Origin: an uncultured Oscillospiraceae bacterium
GTDB lineage: Bacteria > Bacillota > Clostridia > Oscillospirales > Oscillospiraceae
DNA length: 64,000 bases
Direction of reading: 5' to 3'
Assembly: GCA_947599925.1 (NCBI GenBank)
Contig: CANQFT010000003.1
Coordinates: 62,001 to 126,000 of the forward strand
The notes below the pieces were generated by a model, which saw only the letters and a list, made by a program, of their open reading frames with translations, had not been told where the DNA came from and made no database searches. Within the stretch, counting starts at the first letter, position 1. Each line of letters opens with the position of its first letter. The position numbers and the translations under genes were made by a program. Positions 56,201 through 64,000 of the stretch are shown here, in pieces.

Positions 56201-57700
56201 AGGCTTGGTGGCCAGGACCTTGACCTTGCCGGGGCCTGTCAGCTCCACGTTGTAGTTGGCGTTGGTCTGGGAGACGAGACGGTAGTCGTAGTCCGACCCA
56301 TCGACCGGGGCTCTGGCCGGGAAACCGTCGCTGGTGATGACGGGGGCCAGCAGGGAGAAGGCGGGGCCGGTCTTCCCCGCCATGGTGACGGTGGGCGCGT
56401 CGGTCTGGGACCCGTCGTCCTTGCTCCAGCAGCCATCCTGGTCCAAGGTGATCTGCTGGCCGTAGTACTTTTCGATGGTCGGCATGGTCACGGTGACCTG
56501 GGCCTTGTTCACCGTGACCTTGATGGAGAGGAGGGTGATGAGGCGCTGGGGGTTATCCAGGCCCAGGGTATCCACGTACTCCCCCACCGGCAGATCCGCC
56601 TTGGGGGTGCATTTGAGGGCGAGATAGGAGACCTTCGCCGGGTCGGGGACCTCATTCTGGCCCACCCCGGCCTGGAGCGCGTAGGAGTTGTTGCTGGCGT
56701 TCAACGTCACCCGGTCCGCGGTGCTGCTGGCCGCGTCGTAGGTCACGTCAAAGCGGCCGGTGGAGGAGCGCCAGTAAAAGCCCTTGTCGGTGGTGTCGCC
56801 CACGGTGCGGTTGCCCGTGTTGACCACATAGATCAAGATAGGGTCGGCGGTCTCGCCGTAGTTCACGCTGGTCTCAAAGTCGGTCACTTTCTCCGGGAAG
56901 GTCACGTCCGCCCCGGTGGGTTTTTTGTCCGTCACCACGAACTGGGTCACGGCCCGGATGCCAAAGGTGGCGTAGATGGAGGCGTCCGCCTCAGGGATCT
57001 TTTCGAGATACTTGGGAGACTCCTTCTCCGGCGCCTCCCGCCAGCCGACGAACTGGCCGGAGTGGTCCGCCTTGTCCGACAGCTGGGGCAGGTCGGGGTA
57101 GGCGATCCCGCCCTTGAAAAAGACGAAATACTCGCCGTTATCCAGGTGGGGCACCTTGCCCACATCCTCCGGCGCAAATTCCGAGCCGGTGAGGTCGGCG
57201 CCGTCGGTGTCCTTCAGCGCCAGCTTCACCAGGTCCACGGACATCTCGTCGTAGTTCCCCGTACCCTTCTCCGTGAGCCGGACGGTGAGCGCCCCCGCGC
57301 CGCTGTCCGACGTCAGGGACGCCACGGGCACCTCAAAGTAGGCGATGTTGGTCCGGCCCGGTTTGTCCCACCAGGTCTTGTTGGCGTAATGGACCGTCTC
57401 CGCCGTCTGGAACTCCTCCTCCCCGATCTTGAAGGAGAAGTCGTATTTTCCCGTGGCGGTGTCATCGCTGTCTTCCAGCAAGGTCTGGTCCTGCTGGATG
57501 CGGACCACAGCCACGTTGCGGAGGGTCTTGTAGGTCTCATACTCGCCGGTCCGGAAGGCCACAGCCGGCTCTTTGTACTCAAAGGACACATCGACGATCA
57601 GGCCTTCGAGCCGATCTCCGAGCTCCACCGCCAGAGCGGTGGGCAGCAGGGTCAGGAGCATGGCGCATACCAGCAGGGCTGACAACAGTTTTCGTTTCAT
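53213..57700 (-). CDS. Giant exported protein with YDG/MBG-type and Ig-like repeats
   Basis: 1495 residues from the ATG at 57700, with GAGGT upstream. Signal peptide 1-25. The chain is a row of strand-rich modules. A YDG-type module (about 700-770) begins SKTYDGSADATAI and ends AGNYTL; MBG-like stretches with NYTLTVSKAQVTV and TGTLEGQLTVQV flank it. Near the C-terminus (about 1390) one InlB/B-repeat-like SFTFTMPAEDVLL occurs. No SLH, LPXTG or C-terminal membrane anchor is visible, so attachment is unknown. Likely a surface adhesin or fibre, by composition only. It follows another giant gene with a 57-base gap that holds a promoter and a palindrome. Confidence 0.75.
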   Translation of the reverse strand: MKRKLLSALLVCAMLLTLLPTALAVELGDRLEGLIVDVSFEYKEPAVAFRTGEYETYKTLRNVAVVRIQQDQTLLEDSDDTATGKYDFSFKIGEEEFQTAETVHYANKTWWDKPGRTNIAYFEVPVASLTSDSGAGALTVRLTEKGTGNYDEMSVDLVKLALKDTDGADLTGSEFAPEDVGKVPHLDNGEYFVFFKGGIAYPDLPQLSDKADHSGQFVGWREAPEKESPKYLEKIPEADASIYATFGIRAVTQFVVTDKKPTGADVTFPEKVTDFETSVNYGETADPILIYVVNTGNRTVGDTTDKGFYWRSSTGRFDVTYDAASSTADRVTLNASNNSYALQAGVGQNEVPDPAKVSYLALKCTPKADLPVGEYVDTLGLDNPQRLITLLSIKVTVNKAQVTVTMPTIEKYYGQQITLDQDGCWSKDDGSQTDAPTVTMAGKTGPAFSLLAPVITSDGFPARAPVDGSDYDYRLVSQTNANYNVELTGPGKVKVLATKPEGDAGVTATAVRQGNSLDQSVLNGAFINPYNRERVEGALEWDDPEDTTFSQSVSEDGVDCQWTFTPTDNVNYTTVTGQTKVKVLDKIPTTIHVNTNQYPTTVTYDKKPHQLAFTMSYTDEGQQKPLDASQLTTRYKLHQGSAGEGHDASGDWQEGWPTDVGVWDIRAEYAGDDDYAPASLVEHLTIQPREVTLTAAATSKTYDGSADATAITTVAVGHVIQGDTVTVERGNYTASFNDANVGRAKAVTVTVSALSGADAGNYTLPAEGRAHTSGTIEQAPLTLKLKGGERLSKRYGETYLFQRDSFEAEGLKGSDDISALTLTFSSPGEGSAAAANETGYPVTAALTGGNYALTSSTVAGANLVVEKAALQKLGDPSATSGYQNGPKSAVQIIPGRVVNAGNQAMEVAGTWSLPDAQGSFAADATQEDLRWTFVPEDQNNYTGTLEGQLTVQVMREKPVTITVPDSLLNRPYDGQVFYLDEQVERQITTEPEAQVTVTCHQTIQNAGTYQLTVTATPIEAHDVEYGVTTQNYTLTVSKAQVTVPTPEFTALEGTPLSQLLAPEFLGVDGAPLEGSFQWSDPGNRVTELEAEYSWTFMPQDTVNYESPVTGSFAVTMAEDSRKVQLAGLYNLPDPEYPDYAVVDLAASGLKPGDAFRFYSDADCATPISQIATVFAESGNMEVELESGALLDAGGQIYAKLEGRRTVPSDPMAYLPELDFTLPNQMVLLHTHKNEETVTVTVSDPSYEMTAQSWTPAGNGTEYVEVTSQDTLGSATLKGKAAGTSTITVAITFAHPDATGHPGQTITIRKDLPLNISDKFVVFVGDAVKGGTILSVNGEDSAATEASPETTVTVKLQADSGYQIGGLQVHKKAADGSKGDPVEVTDGGQGSFTFTMPAEDVLLTPAFSLDSALDAVQPEDDGSVTVTVKAGVPGAVLCGLYDENGKLLALVSQTVEAGEQTLELGGDLPMDQAAAVKVFLLDNASAPQCQAGSWTE

Positions 57701-57715
57701 GGGGCGTACCTCATT

Positions 57716-57753
57716 TCGTGTAAAGTGGGACGTGCTCTTCCCATTTTACACGA
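57716..57753. promoter_or_regulatory. 15-bp inverted repeat at the giant-gene promoter
   Basis: TCGTGTAAAGTGGGA and TCCCATTTTACACGA (one mismatch) around an 8-base loop. It covers the -10 of the promoter at 57743-57771 and the start site, so it is a candidate operator; it lacks a T-run and is not a normal terminator. Confidence 0.6.
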
Positions 57754-57771
57754 TTGTCTAGGAATTTTCAA
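57743..57771 (-). promoter_or_regulatory. Candidate sigma-A promoter of the giant YDG/MBG gene
   Basis: TTGAAA, a 17-base spacer, then TAAAAT on the minus strand, 43 bases before the start; the -35 lies inside the 3' end of the upstream gene. Confidence 0.7.
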
Positions 57772-60700
57772 GTGCTTCTTCGCCCCGCGGGGTCTCTACC
57801 CGCTCGTCGTGGTCCGGGACGGGGGCGGCGGGCTCCGGAGAAGGTGCGGCGGCGGGGGCCTCCGGGGCCTGGGTGTCCAGCCGGAAGGAGCCGTCCCCGT
57901 CTACGAAATAGGTCTCCAGCGGCACGGCGGAGAGCTGGGCGGGGTCAACGGCCTCGTCCCAGTAGGGGTCGGGGAACACCTCCCCTTCGCCGATGCTGCG
58001 GAGGGCGAAGAGGGCGTCGTAGACATTGGCGTCCCGCGGGCCCATGCCAAAGGGCAGGTCGTGCTGCCAGGGGTCGGAGGGACCGGTGCGGTGATACCAG
58101 TGGTAGTCCTCCTCGGTGCGGTTGTAGTTGAAGCGGGTGTTGACGATGTTCAGATCCACCACCGTCAGATGGCGGTCGCCGTCCAGGTCACAGCGGTAGG
58201 CGTCGCTGGCGGGGTTGTAGACCGAGAGGGCCCAGTCCGCCAGGGCCGCGGTGTAGGCGTCGTCCGGCCCGGAGGCGGGCAGGACGGGGGCCTCCTGCAC
58301 GGCGGTCCACTTTTTGGAGCGGTAGACAAAGTCGTAGACCGCGTCGTAGTCCTGGACCTTGGTGGTCCCGTTTTGGTCCACGTCGCCGGCGATAAGCTGG
58401 ATGGCGTCCTGGAGCATGAAGGTGCGGGTGGAGGGGTCGGGCCGGCCGTCCACCTCCTCGTAGAAGTCGGTGAGCGGTGTTGTGGCGTAGTCGGAACTCT
58501 TGGGGTCCAGGTCCAGGGCCACGCGGGTGTAGGTGAGGTTGGAGGTCTTGGTGAGTTCCAGGGCGTAGGTCAGGTTTTGGCCGGAGGCCACGTTGTCCAG
58601 CAGGGTCCGGCCCGTCTCGGAGGGGTCGTAGCTGCTGGTGAAGCCGCCCAGCAGTTCAGAGGAGCGCAGGCGCAGGAGTTGCAGCCACTTGCCCTGGCCC
58701 TCCCCGTCCAGCACCACGGCGTCCTCCAGCATGGGCTGGGCGTCCTCGTCCCACTTGTAGTGCCGGAAGTTTTTGGCGTCCGGCGTCTCGCGGACTGCCG
58801 CGGCGCCGGGGATGGGATGCTCGGCCTCGTCCCAGTAGCCGTTGGCCACGTTCAGCTCGTGTTCGGTCATCAAGCGGTAGAGGCGGCCCTCCAAGGGATG
58901 GGTGGGACCGTAGGAGGTGACCTTGACCCCCAGGGCGAACCACGGGCGGATCCAGACCTGGGTGTAGTCGCTGGCGTTGGCGGCGTCCTCGGCCCGGACC
59001 ACCAGGCGGGTGCGGTATTTGCCGCCGGAGAGCTCCAGCGAGCCCTGGTTGTTGAGCATCTCGTAGAGGGCCTGGGCCCCGGCGGAGCGGAGGCCGGTCT
59101 CCGGGTCAGGCGGCGCGGGGAGGAGCTTGAACTTGGAGCCCACAAAGTCGTGGTCAGTGTGGGTGTCCTGGGAGTTTTCCTTCCAGTAGCGGGAGTTGTC
59201 CCCGGTCCACATCCCCTGGGCCGCGCCGAGATAGTAGTTGTAGGGGTCGGCGGGGTCCTCCAGCTCCTCTTCCCGCCAGGGCGCCAGCACCACGTCCGTG
59301 CCCGGATCCAGGCGTTGGTAGGTCTCCGTGCCGTCGTCGGAGACGGAGGAGAGGTAGAAACTAAAGCGCCTCACGTCCAGGGCGGGCTGTTTGTCCGCGC
59401 GGTCGCCGGAGGTGGGCTCGTCGTAGTTGTCGGTGTCGTAGAGGTGCAGGCCCACGCCCTCCTCCTCCATGGCCAGCGTGGGGATCTCCACCACGGCGTA
59501 CTCGCCGTGGTTCTCGCCGTAGATGAAGCCCTCTTCCAAGAAGCTGGGCTGGTGGTCATAGGTCACGCCGCGGACAATGCCGTTGACATTGCGGGGATCG
59601 AAGGGCCGGGGCATATCGCTGGAGCGGACGAACTCCACCAGGACGGTCACGTCGGTCTCGCTGTCCCCGCCGCCATTCGTGGGCATGGTGAAGCGGAAGT
59701 GCTGCGCGCCGCTGATAGAGTCGGGGAAGGTCTGGCGGGGCAGAAGATCGGCGCTGTACCCCATCTGGACCTGGGTGACCCCCGGCGCGGCGGCCATGGG
59801 CGCGGTCTGGTCCGTGCCGTCGTTCCAGACGCGGGTGAAGCCGTACTTCTGGGCGTCCAGGTAGACCCAGTGGCTGGGGTCGCTCTCGTGGTCCACATAG
59901 CTGTCGTCCCGGCGGACCTTGATCTTGGCCATGTAGCCCTTGGCCACGGTGAGGGTCAGGTCGATGGTGTTGCCCGCTGAGGTGGTGGTCCAGACCGCGC
60001 CGGTGGTGGTGGCGGGGGCGGGGTCGGTGTTGTCCACGATGGGGGTGGCGGTGTTTCCGGTGACGTCGCTGTCCCCCACCAGCTCCACCCTGGCCAGCAG
60101 GTCGTCCTCGGCGTCCGATTCCCGGAGGAGGACGCTGACGACGGTGTCCTCGTAGGGCATGGTGAAGTTGTCGGTGGTATTACCGGCGCCGGAGGTTCGG
60201 AGGGCGGTGCCGGTGAAGGGGGTGTAGCGGAGGATCTTGACCCCCACGCCGGAGGTGTAGGGGGTGACTTTGGTGTCCACGTCCGCGCCGGCCTCCCTGT
60301 TGTAGAGGCTGGTGCTGCTGGTGATCTGGACGTTGGAGCCGTCGGCCTGGGCGTTCCAGTAGAGCGAATCCGACTGGGCGGTTCCCTGGGCATAGGTCAC
60401 GTCGGCGCGGTTGGTACCGGGGACGGCGTTGGCGGCGATCTGCGTGGCGTCGTGGACATCCAGGGCCAGGTCGTAGCCGCGGGCGAACTTCACCGTCACG
60501 GTGGCGTCGGTGTCGGCGGGCATGGTGAACACGGCCTCCTTGCCGCCGGGCAGATTGGGGGCAAAGGCGGTGCGGGTGATGTAATACTGGTAGGGGTCGT
60601 CGGCGGTGGGGGCGCGGAGGGCGCCGCCGTCGTCCAGCTGGGGCAGGTTGCCAAGCTGCGCGGGGTCGTCGATCTTGGTGGTGACGATCTGGGCCTGGTA

Positions 60701-63700
60701 CCCCGGCGCGACTTTGACGGTGATGGCCACGCTGTCCTGGGCCCTGGCCTCGGTCCAGTACCGGCCGCCCACGGCGGCGGCGTTGGTCAGGTTTTGGATG
60801 GTCACGGCGTTGCCGGGGTCGTCCCGGTGCTGGCTGGCGGGGTCAAAGGCCACCTTGGCCACGTAGGCGCGGTCGGTGGGGTCATCGGGCTCAAAGATGG
60901 CGTAGAAGTCCACGTCGTCGGCGGGCATGGTGAAGTCGTAGCGGTCGCTGCCGCTGGGGTCGGCGGAGGCGGCCCCGGTGAGGTCGCTCTCCCACACCAC
61001 GTCCACCACCCTGCGGCCCGGACCGGCAATGGCGGTGGTGCGGACCTCCTCCGAGCCGTCGCCCCGGTAGCCCTCCATGCGGTCCAGATGGTCGCGGATG
61101 GGCTTGGTGAGGAGGATGTTGGAGGCGTCGTAGGCGCCGGTGTAGCCCAGCGCGGCGCCGGTGGTCTTGTCCGCGTCGGTGGCGGAGTGGGAGTCGGCGG
61201 CGCTCTGGCCCACCAGATGGAAGGTGGCGGTGTAGATACTGCTGTAATAGACCCGGATGACGATCTCCTCGTCGGCGCTCTGGGTGATGGGAGCGGGGGC
61301 GCGGGAGGTGGCGGAGGAGGCGTACTTGCTCACCAGCAGGTCCACCTCTGGGGTCTCCTGGATGGCGGTGACGGCCCCGCCCTCACGGGTCACTTTCCGC
61401 ACGGAGACGGTCATGCGCTCCACCTGGCTGCCCACGGCGGCCCCGGCCAGGGTCCGCAGGTCGTCCCCCAGCGCGGCGGCGGGGCGGACCGTCTCCACCG
61501 GGTCGGTGGGCAGGGTGTAGGCGGGCACATGGGGCGCGTGGTCCGGGGTGACGCCGCTGGTGGTCAGGCCGGACAGCTGGGAGGGGCTTGTGAAGTTGGT
61601 GGTGGTGGCCTGGTTGGAGGACATGGCCCTATGGCCCAAGAGCTGGAGGGCCACGGGGTTGGCGGTCTCCTCCGGCGGCTCGCCCTTGGTGTAGGTCAGG
61701 GTGATGATGATGTTGGCGTTGGGCATGGTGACAGAGGCGGTGCCGTTGGTGGCCGAGCCCAGCTGCAGCACGGGGATGCTGTCGCTGTTGTCGGCCCGGC
61801 GGGCGGTGACGGTGACGTAGTAGCCGTTGGCCGCCTCATAGGAGACCTTCATGCCGCTGCCGGCGTAGCCCGCGGCCCAGCGGGGCGAATCTTCGGGCAG
61901 GCCGCCGTCGGGCTGGTCGATGATGCTCACGGCCCGGTTGCCGGGGACGTGGTCCGGGTCCACCACCTCCACCGAGGCGATGTAGTAGGCGCTCTCGGTG
62001 GCGCCAAAGTGGTCCTCGTGGTAGACCACGGTGACGGTCACGTCGTCTTTGGGCATGGCGAAGCTCTGGTTGAAGTTCGCCCCAGGCGCCATGGCCGACG
62101 ATTGCAGCCATGTGGTGGCGCCGGAGGCGGTCTGGTAGTAGACCGCGGCCACATGGGGCTGCCGGTCCGTCCCCGCCGAGGCGGGGTCGGGCGTGGTGGC
62201 GGTAACGCTCACATTGGCGCCCGCGGCCAGCGTCGTGCTCTGGCCGTCGGCGGTGAGGTCCCCAGGCGTCACGCGGGTGGAGTTGGCATGGGGGTCGGTG
62301 GTGGCGTCCACGATCCGCAGGGTCAGGTCGAAGATGGTCTTCTCGTAGGTGACGGTGAGCTGAACGTCCCGCGCGGGCATGGTGAAGGTGACGGTCTGAT
62401 CGTTCAAAGGGCCGGTGAAAGGCCCGGCGGGGCTGAGGGTCACATCACCGCCGCCGTCGGCCCGGACGGTGGCCCGGTAGCCCGTGGGCACGGTGAGGGT
62501 GAGCGTCACCTGGTCGCCACGATCGGCGGTGGTCCAGGTCCCGTCATCGCCCCGGAGCTGGCCGGGAGTGGCGGTTTCGATCTGGGGATGGGCCACGCCA
62601 TCGGGCAGGTCCACCCAGTCCACCGCCGCCAGGTAGCTGTTGGGGTGGGCGGTGGAGCTATCCAAAATCAAGGTGATCTCCGCATCGGCGCGGTCGATGG
62701 TGTGGTAGAAGTGGTCGGCCTCGCCCAGAACGCCGGAGGGGGTGGCGGGCAGAAGGGTGGTGACGCCCTGGCGGGTCAGCAGACCCTTCACCGTCCGGCC
62801 AGTCATGGAGCTTGTGATGTAGGCGTCCAGGGTGGTGGCGTTGGGCAGGCTCCGGAAGGAGTCGGAGGTCCGCATGGAGTGGACGCTCAGCGGGGGCAGA
62901 CCCCGGCTGTCCTCCTCCATGGCGGCCTGGCCGGTGGCGTCTCCGGGGACGCGGTTCACCAGGGTCAGGGTGCCGGTATAGCCCTGGTAGAAGGTGAACA
63001 CGACGCGGGCGTTGTTGGAGGGCATGGGGAAGGAGCCCTCCCACACGCCATCGCCGTCGGTGTCGGTCAAGGGGACGGCCTGGCTGGTGCCGTCGAAGAG
63101 GTAGAGGGTCGCGTAGACAGAGTATTCCACCCCATCGCCCCGGTAGGGCTGGGCTGTCACCGCCACGTCGCCGCCGGAGGCGATGCCCCGCATGACCTGG
63201 TAGGAGCCGGCCACGGAGTTGGAGGTCAGGCGAAGGGTGGCGGGCAGGGCCCCCGCGGGGTCGGCGGTGACGGTCTGCTCCACGGTGCCGTCGCCGGGGT
63301 TGTCCGGGTCCTGGATCTCCACGGTGAGCTCCAGGTCGTCGCCGCTTTCAAAGTCGATGCGGATGACCTGGTTGCAGAGGATGGAGGAGACATCGTAGAG
63401 GAAGTTGGCGTAGGGCGTGGTGAGGTTGCGGGTGACTCCGTCGTTGCCCGTCATCACCGCCGGGTCGTCAAAGCGGTAGCCCACGCCGGCGCGGGGCAGG
63501 ACGGAGATGGTCTCGCTCTCGGTGACGGCGACCCAGGCGATGGTGGGCACATTGTCGCTCTTCGCCACGCGCTTGTCGGATTCGTTGTTGTGGTTCCAGA
63601 GGTCGCCCTGGTTCAGCCCGGAGTTGTTGCCTGTGGGGCTGTGGTCGGTGGCCACAAGGGCCACGGTGTGCCACGGCTCGGTGGGCGGGACGGTGGTGAC

Positions 63701-64000
63701 GACCACATAGACCTCTACATCGCCCATGGGCATTTCAAAGGTGGCGGTGGCGTCGGGCAGGGTGTTGTCGTTGCCCGGCGCGCCGGAGGCGCTCTCGGCG
63801 GCGCCCTCCAGCCCGGTGAGCACGGTCAGGCCGGTGGGATAGGTGGGGGTCAGGGGCACGATGGCGCCCCGGTCCTTCCACACCACGAAGGCGGAGAGGA
63901 TCACGTCGGACGCGCCGGTGTCGGGGTCGCTGTCCAGGGTCACGTCCAGGGTGACGGTGCTGCCCTCACGGACGGTCATGCTGGAGACGTCATTCCAGGG
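57758..64000 (-). CDS. Giant InlB-like repeat protein with dockerin-like C-terminus, 5' partial
   Basis: At least 2080 residues; the frame is open to the window edge, so the N-terminus (signal peptide and any anchor) is missing. Nine modules end with a motif like FTMPADDVDFYAIF (variants VTFTMPARDVQLTVTY, QSFAMPKDDVTVTVVY, DNFTMPYEDTVVSVLL), the mark of InlB/Flg_new-type extracellular repeats. Near the C-terminus two calcium-loop-like segments, GDVDQNGTTKVQDYDAV and CDLDGDRHLTVVDLNIV, are spaced like a dockerin with a long insert. The end is Pro/Glu-rich with no anchor. It is likely a surface adhesin or scaffold; no cohesin is in view. Confidence 0.75.
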   Translation of the reverse strand, partial: PWNDVSSMTVREGSTVTLDVTLDSDPDTGASDVILSAFVVWKDRGAIVPLTPTYPTGLTVLTGLEGAAESASGAPGNDNTLPDATATFEMPMGDVEVYVVVTTVPPTEPWHTVALVATDHSPTGNNSGLNQGDLWNHNNESDKRVAKSDNVPTIAWVAVTESETISVLPRAGVGYRFDDPAVMTGNDGVTRNLTTPYANFLYDVSSILCNQVIRIDFESGDDLELTVEIQDPDNPGDGTVEQTVTADPAGALPATLRLTSNSVAGSYQVMRGIASGGDVAVTAQPYRGDGVEYSVYATLYLFDGTSQAVPLTDTDGDGVWEGSFPMPSNNARVVFTFYQGYTGTLTLVNRVPGDATGQAAMEEDSRGLPPLSVHSMRTSDSFRSLPNATTLDAYITSSMTGRTVKGLLTRQGVTTLLPATPSGVLGEADHFYHTIDRADAEITLILDSSTAHPNSYLAAVDWVDLPDGVAHPQIETATPGQLRGDDGTWTTADRGDQVTLTLTVPTGYRATVRADGGGDVTLSPAGPFTGPLNDQTVTFTMPARDVQLTVTYEKTIFDLTLRIVDATTDPHANSTRVTPGDLTADGQSTTLAAGANVSVTATTPDPASAGTDRQPHVAAVYYQTASGATTWLQSSAMAPGANFNQSFAMPKDDVTVTVVYHEDHFGATESAYYIASVEVVDPDHVPGNRAVSIIDQPDGGLPEDSPRWAAGYAGSGMKVSYEAANGYYVTVTARRADNSDSIPVLQLGSATNGTASVTMPNANIIITLTYTKGEPPEETANPVALQLLGHRAMSSNQATTTNFTSPSQLSGLTTSGVTPDHAPHVPAYTLPTDPVETVRPAAALGDDLRTLAGAAVGSQVERMTVSVRKVTREGGAVTAIQETPEVDLLVSKYASSATSRAPAPITQSADEEIVIRVYYSSIYTATFHLVGQSAADSHSATDADKTTGAALGYTGAYDASNILLTKPIRDHLDRMEGYRGDGSEEVRTTAIAGPGRRVVDVVWESDLTGAASADPSGSDRYDFTMPADDVDFYAIFEPDDPTDRAYVAKVAFDPASQHRDDPGNAVTIQNLTNAAAVGGRYWTEARAQDSVAITVKVAPGYQAQIVTTKIDDPAQLGNLPQLDDGGALRAPTADDPYQYYITRTAFAPNLPGGKEAVFTMPADTDATVTVKFARGYDLALDVHDATQIAANAVPGTNRADVTYAQGTAQSDSLYWNAQADGSNVQITSSTSLYNREAGADVDTKVTPYTSGVGVKILRYTPFTGTALRTSGAGNTTDNFTMPYEDTVVSVLLRESDAEDDLLARVELVGDSDVTGNTATPIVDNTDPAPATTTGAVWTTTSAGNTIDLTLTVAKGYMAKIKVRRDDSYVDHESDPSHWVYLDAQKYGFTRVWNDGTDQTAPMAAAPGVTQVQMGYSADLLPRQTFPDSISGAQHFRFTMPTNGGGDSETDVTVLVEFVRSSDMPRPFDPRNVNGIVRGVTYDHQPSFLEEGFIYGENHGEYAVVEIPTLAMEEEGVGLHLYDTDNYDEPTSGDRADKQPALDVRRFSFYLSSVSDDGTETYQRLDPGTDVVLAPWREEELEDPADPYNYYLGAAQGMWTGDNSRYWKENSQDTHTDHDFVGSKFKLLPAPPDPETGLRSAGAQALYEMLNNQGSLELSGGKYRTRLVVRAEDAANASDYTQVWIRPWFALGVKVTSYGPTHPLEGRLYRLMTEHELNVANGYWDEAEHPIPGAAAVRETPDAKNFRHYKWDEDAQPMLEDAVVLDGEGQGKWLQLLRLRSSELLGGFTSSYDPSETGRTLLDNVASGQNLTYALELTKTSNLTYTRVALDLDPKSSDYATTPLTDFYEEVDGRPDPSTRTFMLQDAIQLIAGDVDQNGTTKVQDYDAVYDFVYRSKKWTAVQEAPVLPASGPDDAYTAALADWALSVYNPASDAYRCDLDGDRHLTVVDLNIVNTRFNYNRTEEDYHWYHRTGPSDPWQHDLPFGMGPRDANVYDALFALRSIGEGEVFPDPYWDEAVDPAQLSAVPLETYFVDGDGSFRLDTQAPEAPAAAPSPEPAAPVPDHDERVETPRGEEALENS

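Noticed and set aside
54638-59980. Two plus-strand frames of over 700 codons opposite the giant genes
   Set aside because: The minus-strand frames have a signal peptide and recognisable repeats; the plus frames are Gly/Val/His-rich antisense shadows.

Overview
The window reads as chromosome of a high-GC, spore-forming anaerobic Firmicute, most like the gut Oscillospiraceae/Ruminococcaceae (Flavonifractor, Intestinimonas or Lawsonibacter type). The evidence is the sporulation genes (SpoIVB, BofA), the Firmicute gene orders (YaaL-like/BofA, Asp23-FakA, GdpP-L9-DnaB, DnaD-DnaI, infC-rpmI-rplT), the oxygen-sensitive pyruvate:ferredoxin oxidoreductase, reverse rubrerythrin, and several SLH-anchored surface proteins. 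The genus is inference. No tRNA, rRNA, CRISPR array, transposase or phage gene was found.

Layout. 1-1.9 kb: an acyltransferase-like fragment and a DUF3089 esterase. 1.9-11 kb (mostly minus strand): SLH-anchored 5'-nucleotidase, SpoIVB, a PfkB sugar kinase and pyruvate:ferredoxin oxidoreductase. 11.2-14.9 kb: SecG, a DUF2508 protein and BofA, an ArsC-like protein with a membrane protein, an XRE regulator and malic enzyme. 15.2-17.1 kb: an AT-richer ECF sigma factor with a membrane-anchored partner, probably acquired. 17.2-24.7 kb: one operon gdpP-rplI-dnaB-tilS-hpt-ftsH. 24.9-28.9 kb: a 39-residue peptide, TatD with its linked radical SAM protein, DnaD and the DnaI-like loader, and an orphan protein. 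29-32.3 kb: Asp23, FakA, YchF. 32.5-35.8 kb: an NCS2 permease behind a candidate attenuator, and a divergent pair of a ribbon-helix-helix regulator and an SLH/leucine-rich-repeat protein. 35.9-40.1 kb: the GGGtGRT/NifU-like pair, infC-rpmI-rplT with its leader, and a TIGR04255 protein. 40.1-41 kb: rubrerythrin and a Bfd-like protein under a PerR-type box. 41-53.1 kb (minus strand): WYL regulator, SLH phosphodiester glycosidase, HemW-like protein, RNase M5, DNA polymerase III delta, ComEC, PyrB and IlvE. 53.2-64 kb: two giant exported repeat proteins, the second running off the window.

How it fits together. Housekeeping operons for replication, translation and nucleotide metabolism alternate with cell-surface genes. 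Intergenic regions are short and carry clear sigma-A promoters and strong intrinsic terminators, several of which share sequence. The most unusual points are a leader peptide that stops inside a terminator hairpin upstream of the NCS2 permease, a PyrI-like zinc tail fused to PyrB, a Pro/Ala/Ser/Thr-rich extension on RNase M5, an ATC start for IF-3, palindromic candidate operators at two surface-protein promoters, and a chimeric SLH/LRR gene whose halves differ in base composition. No single locus stands out as a complete new defence or biosynthetic system.
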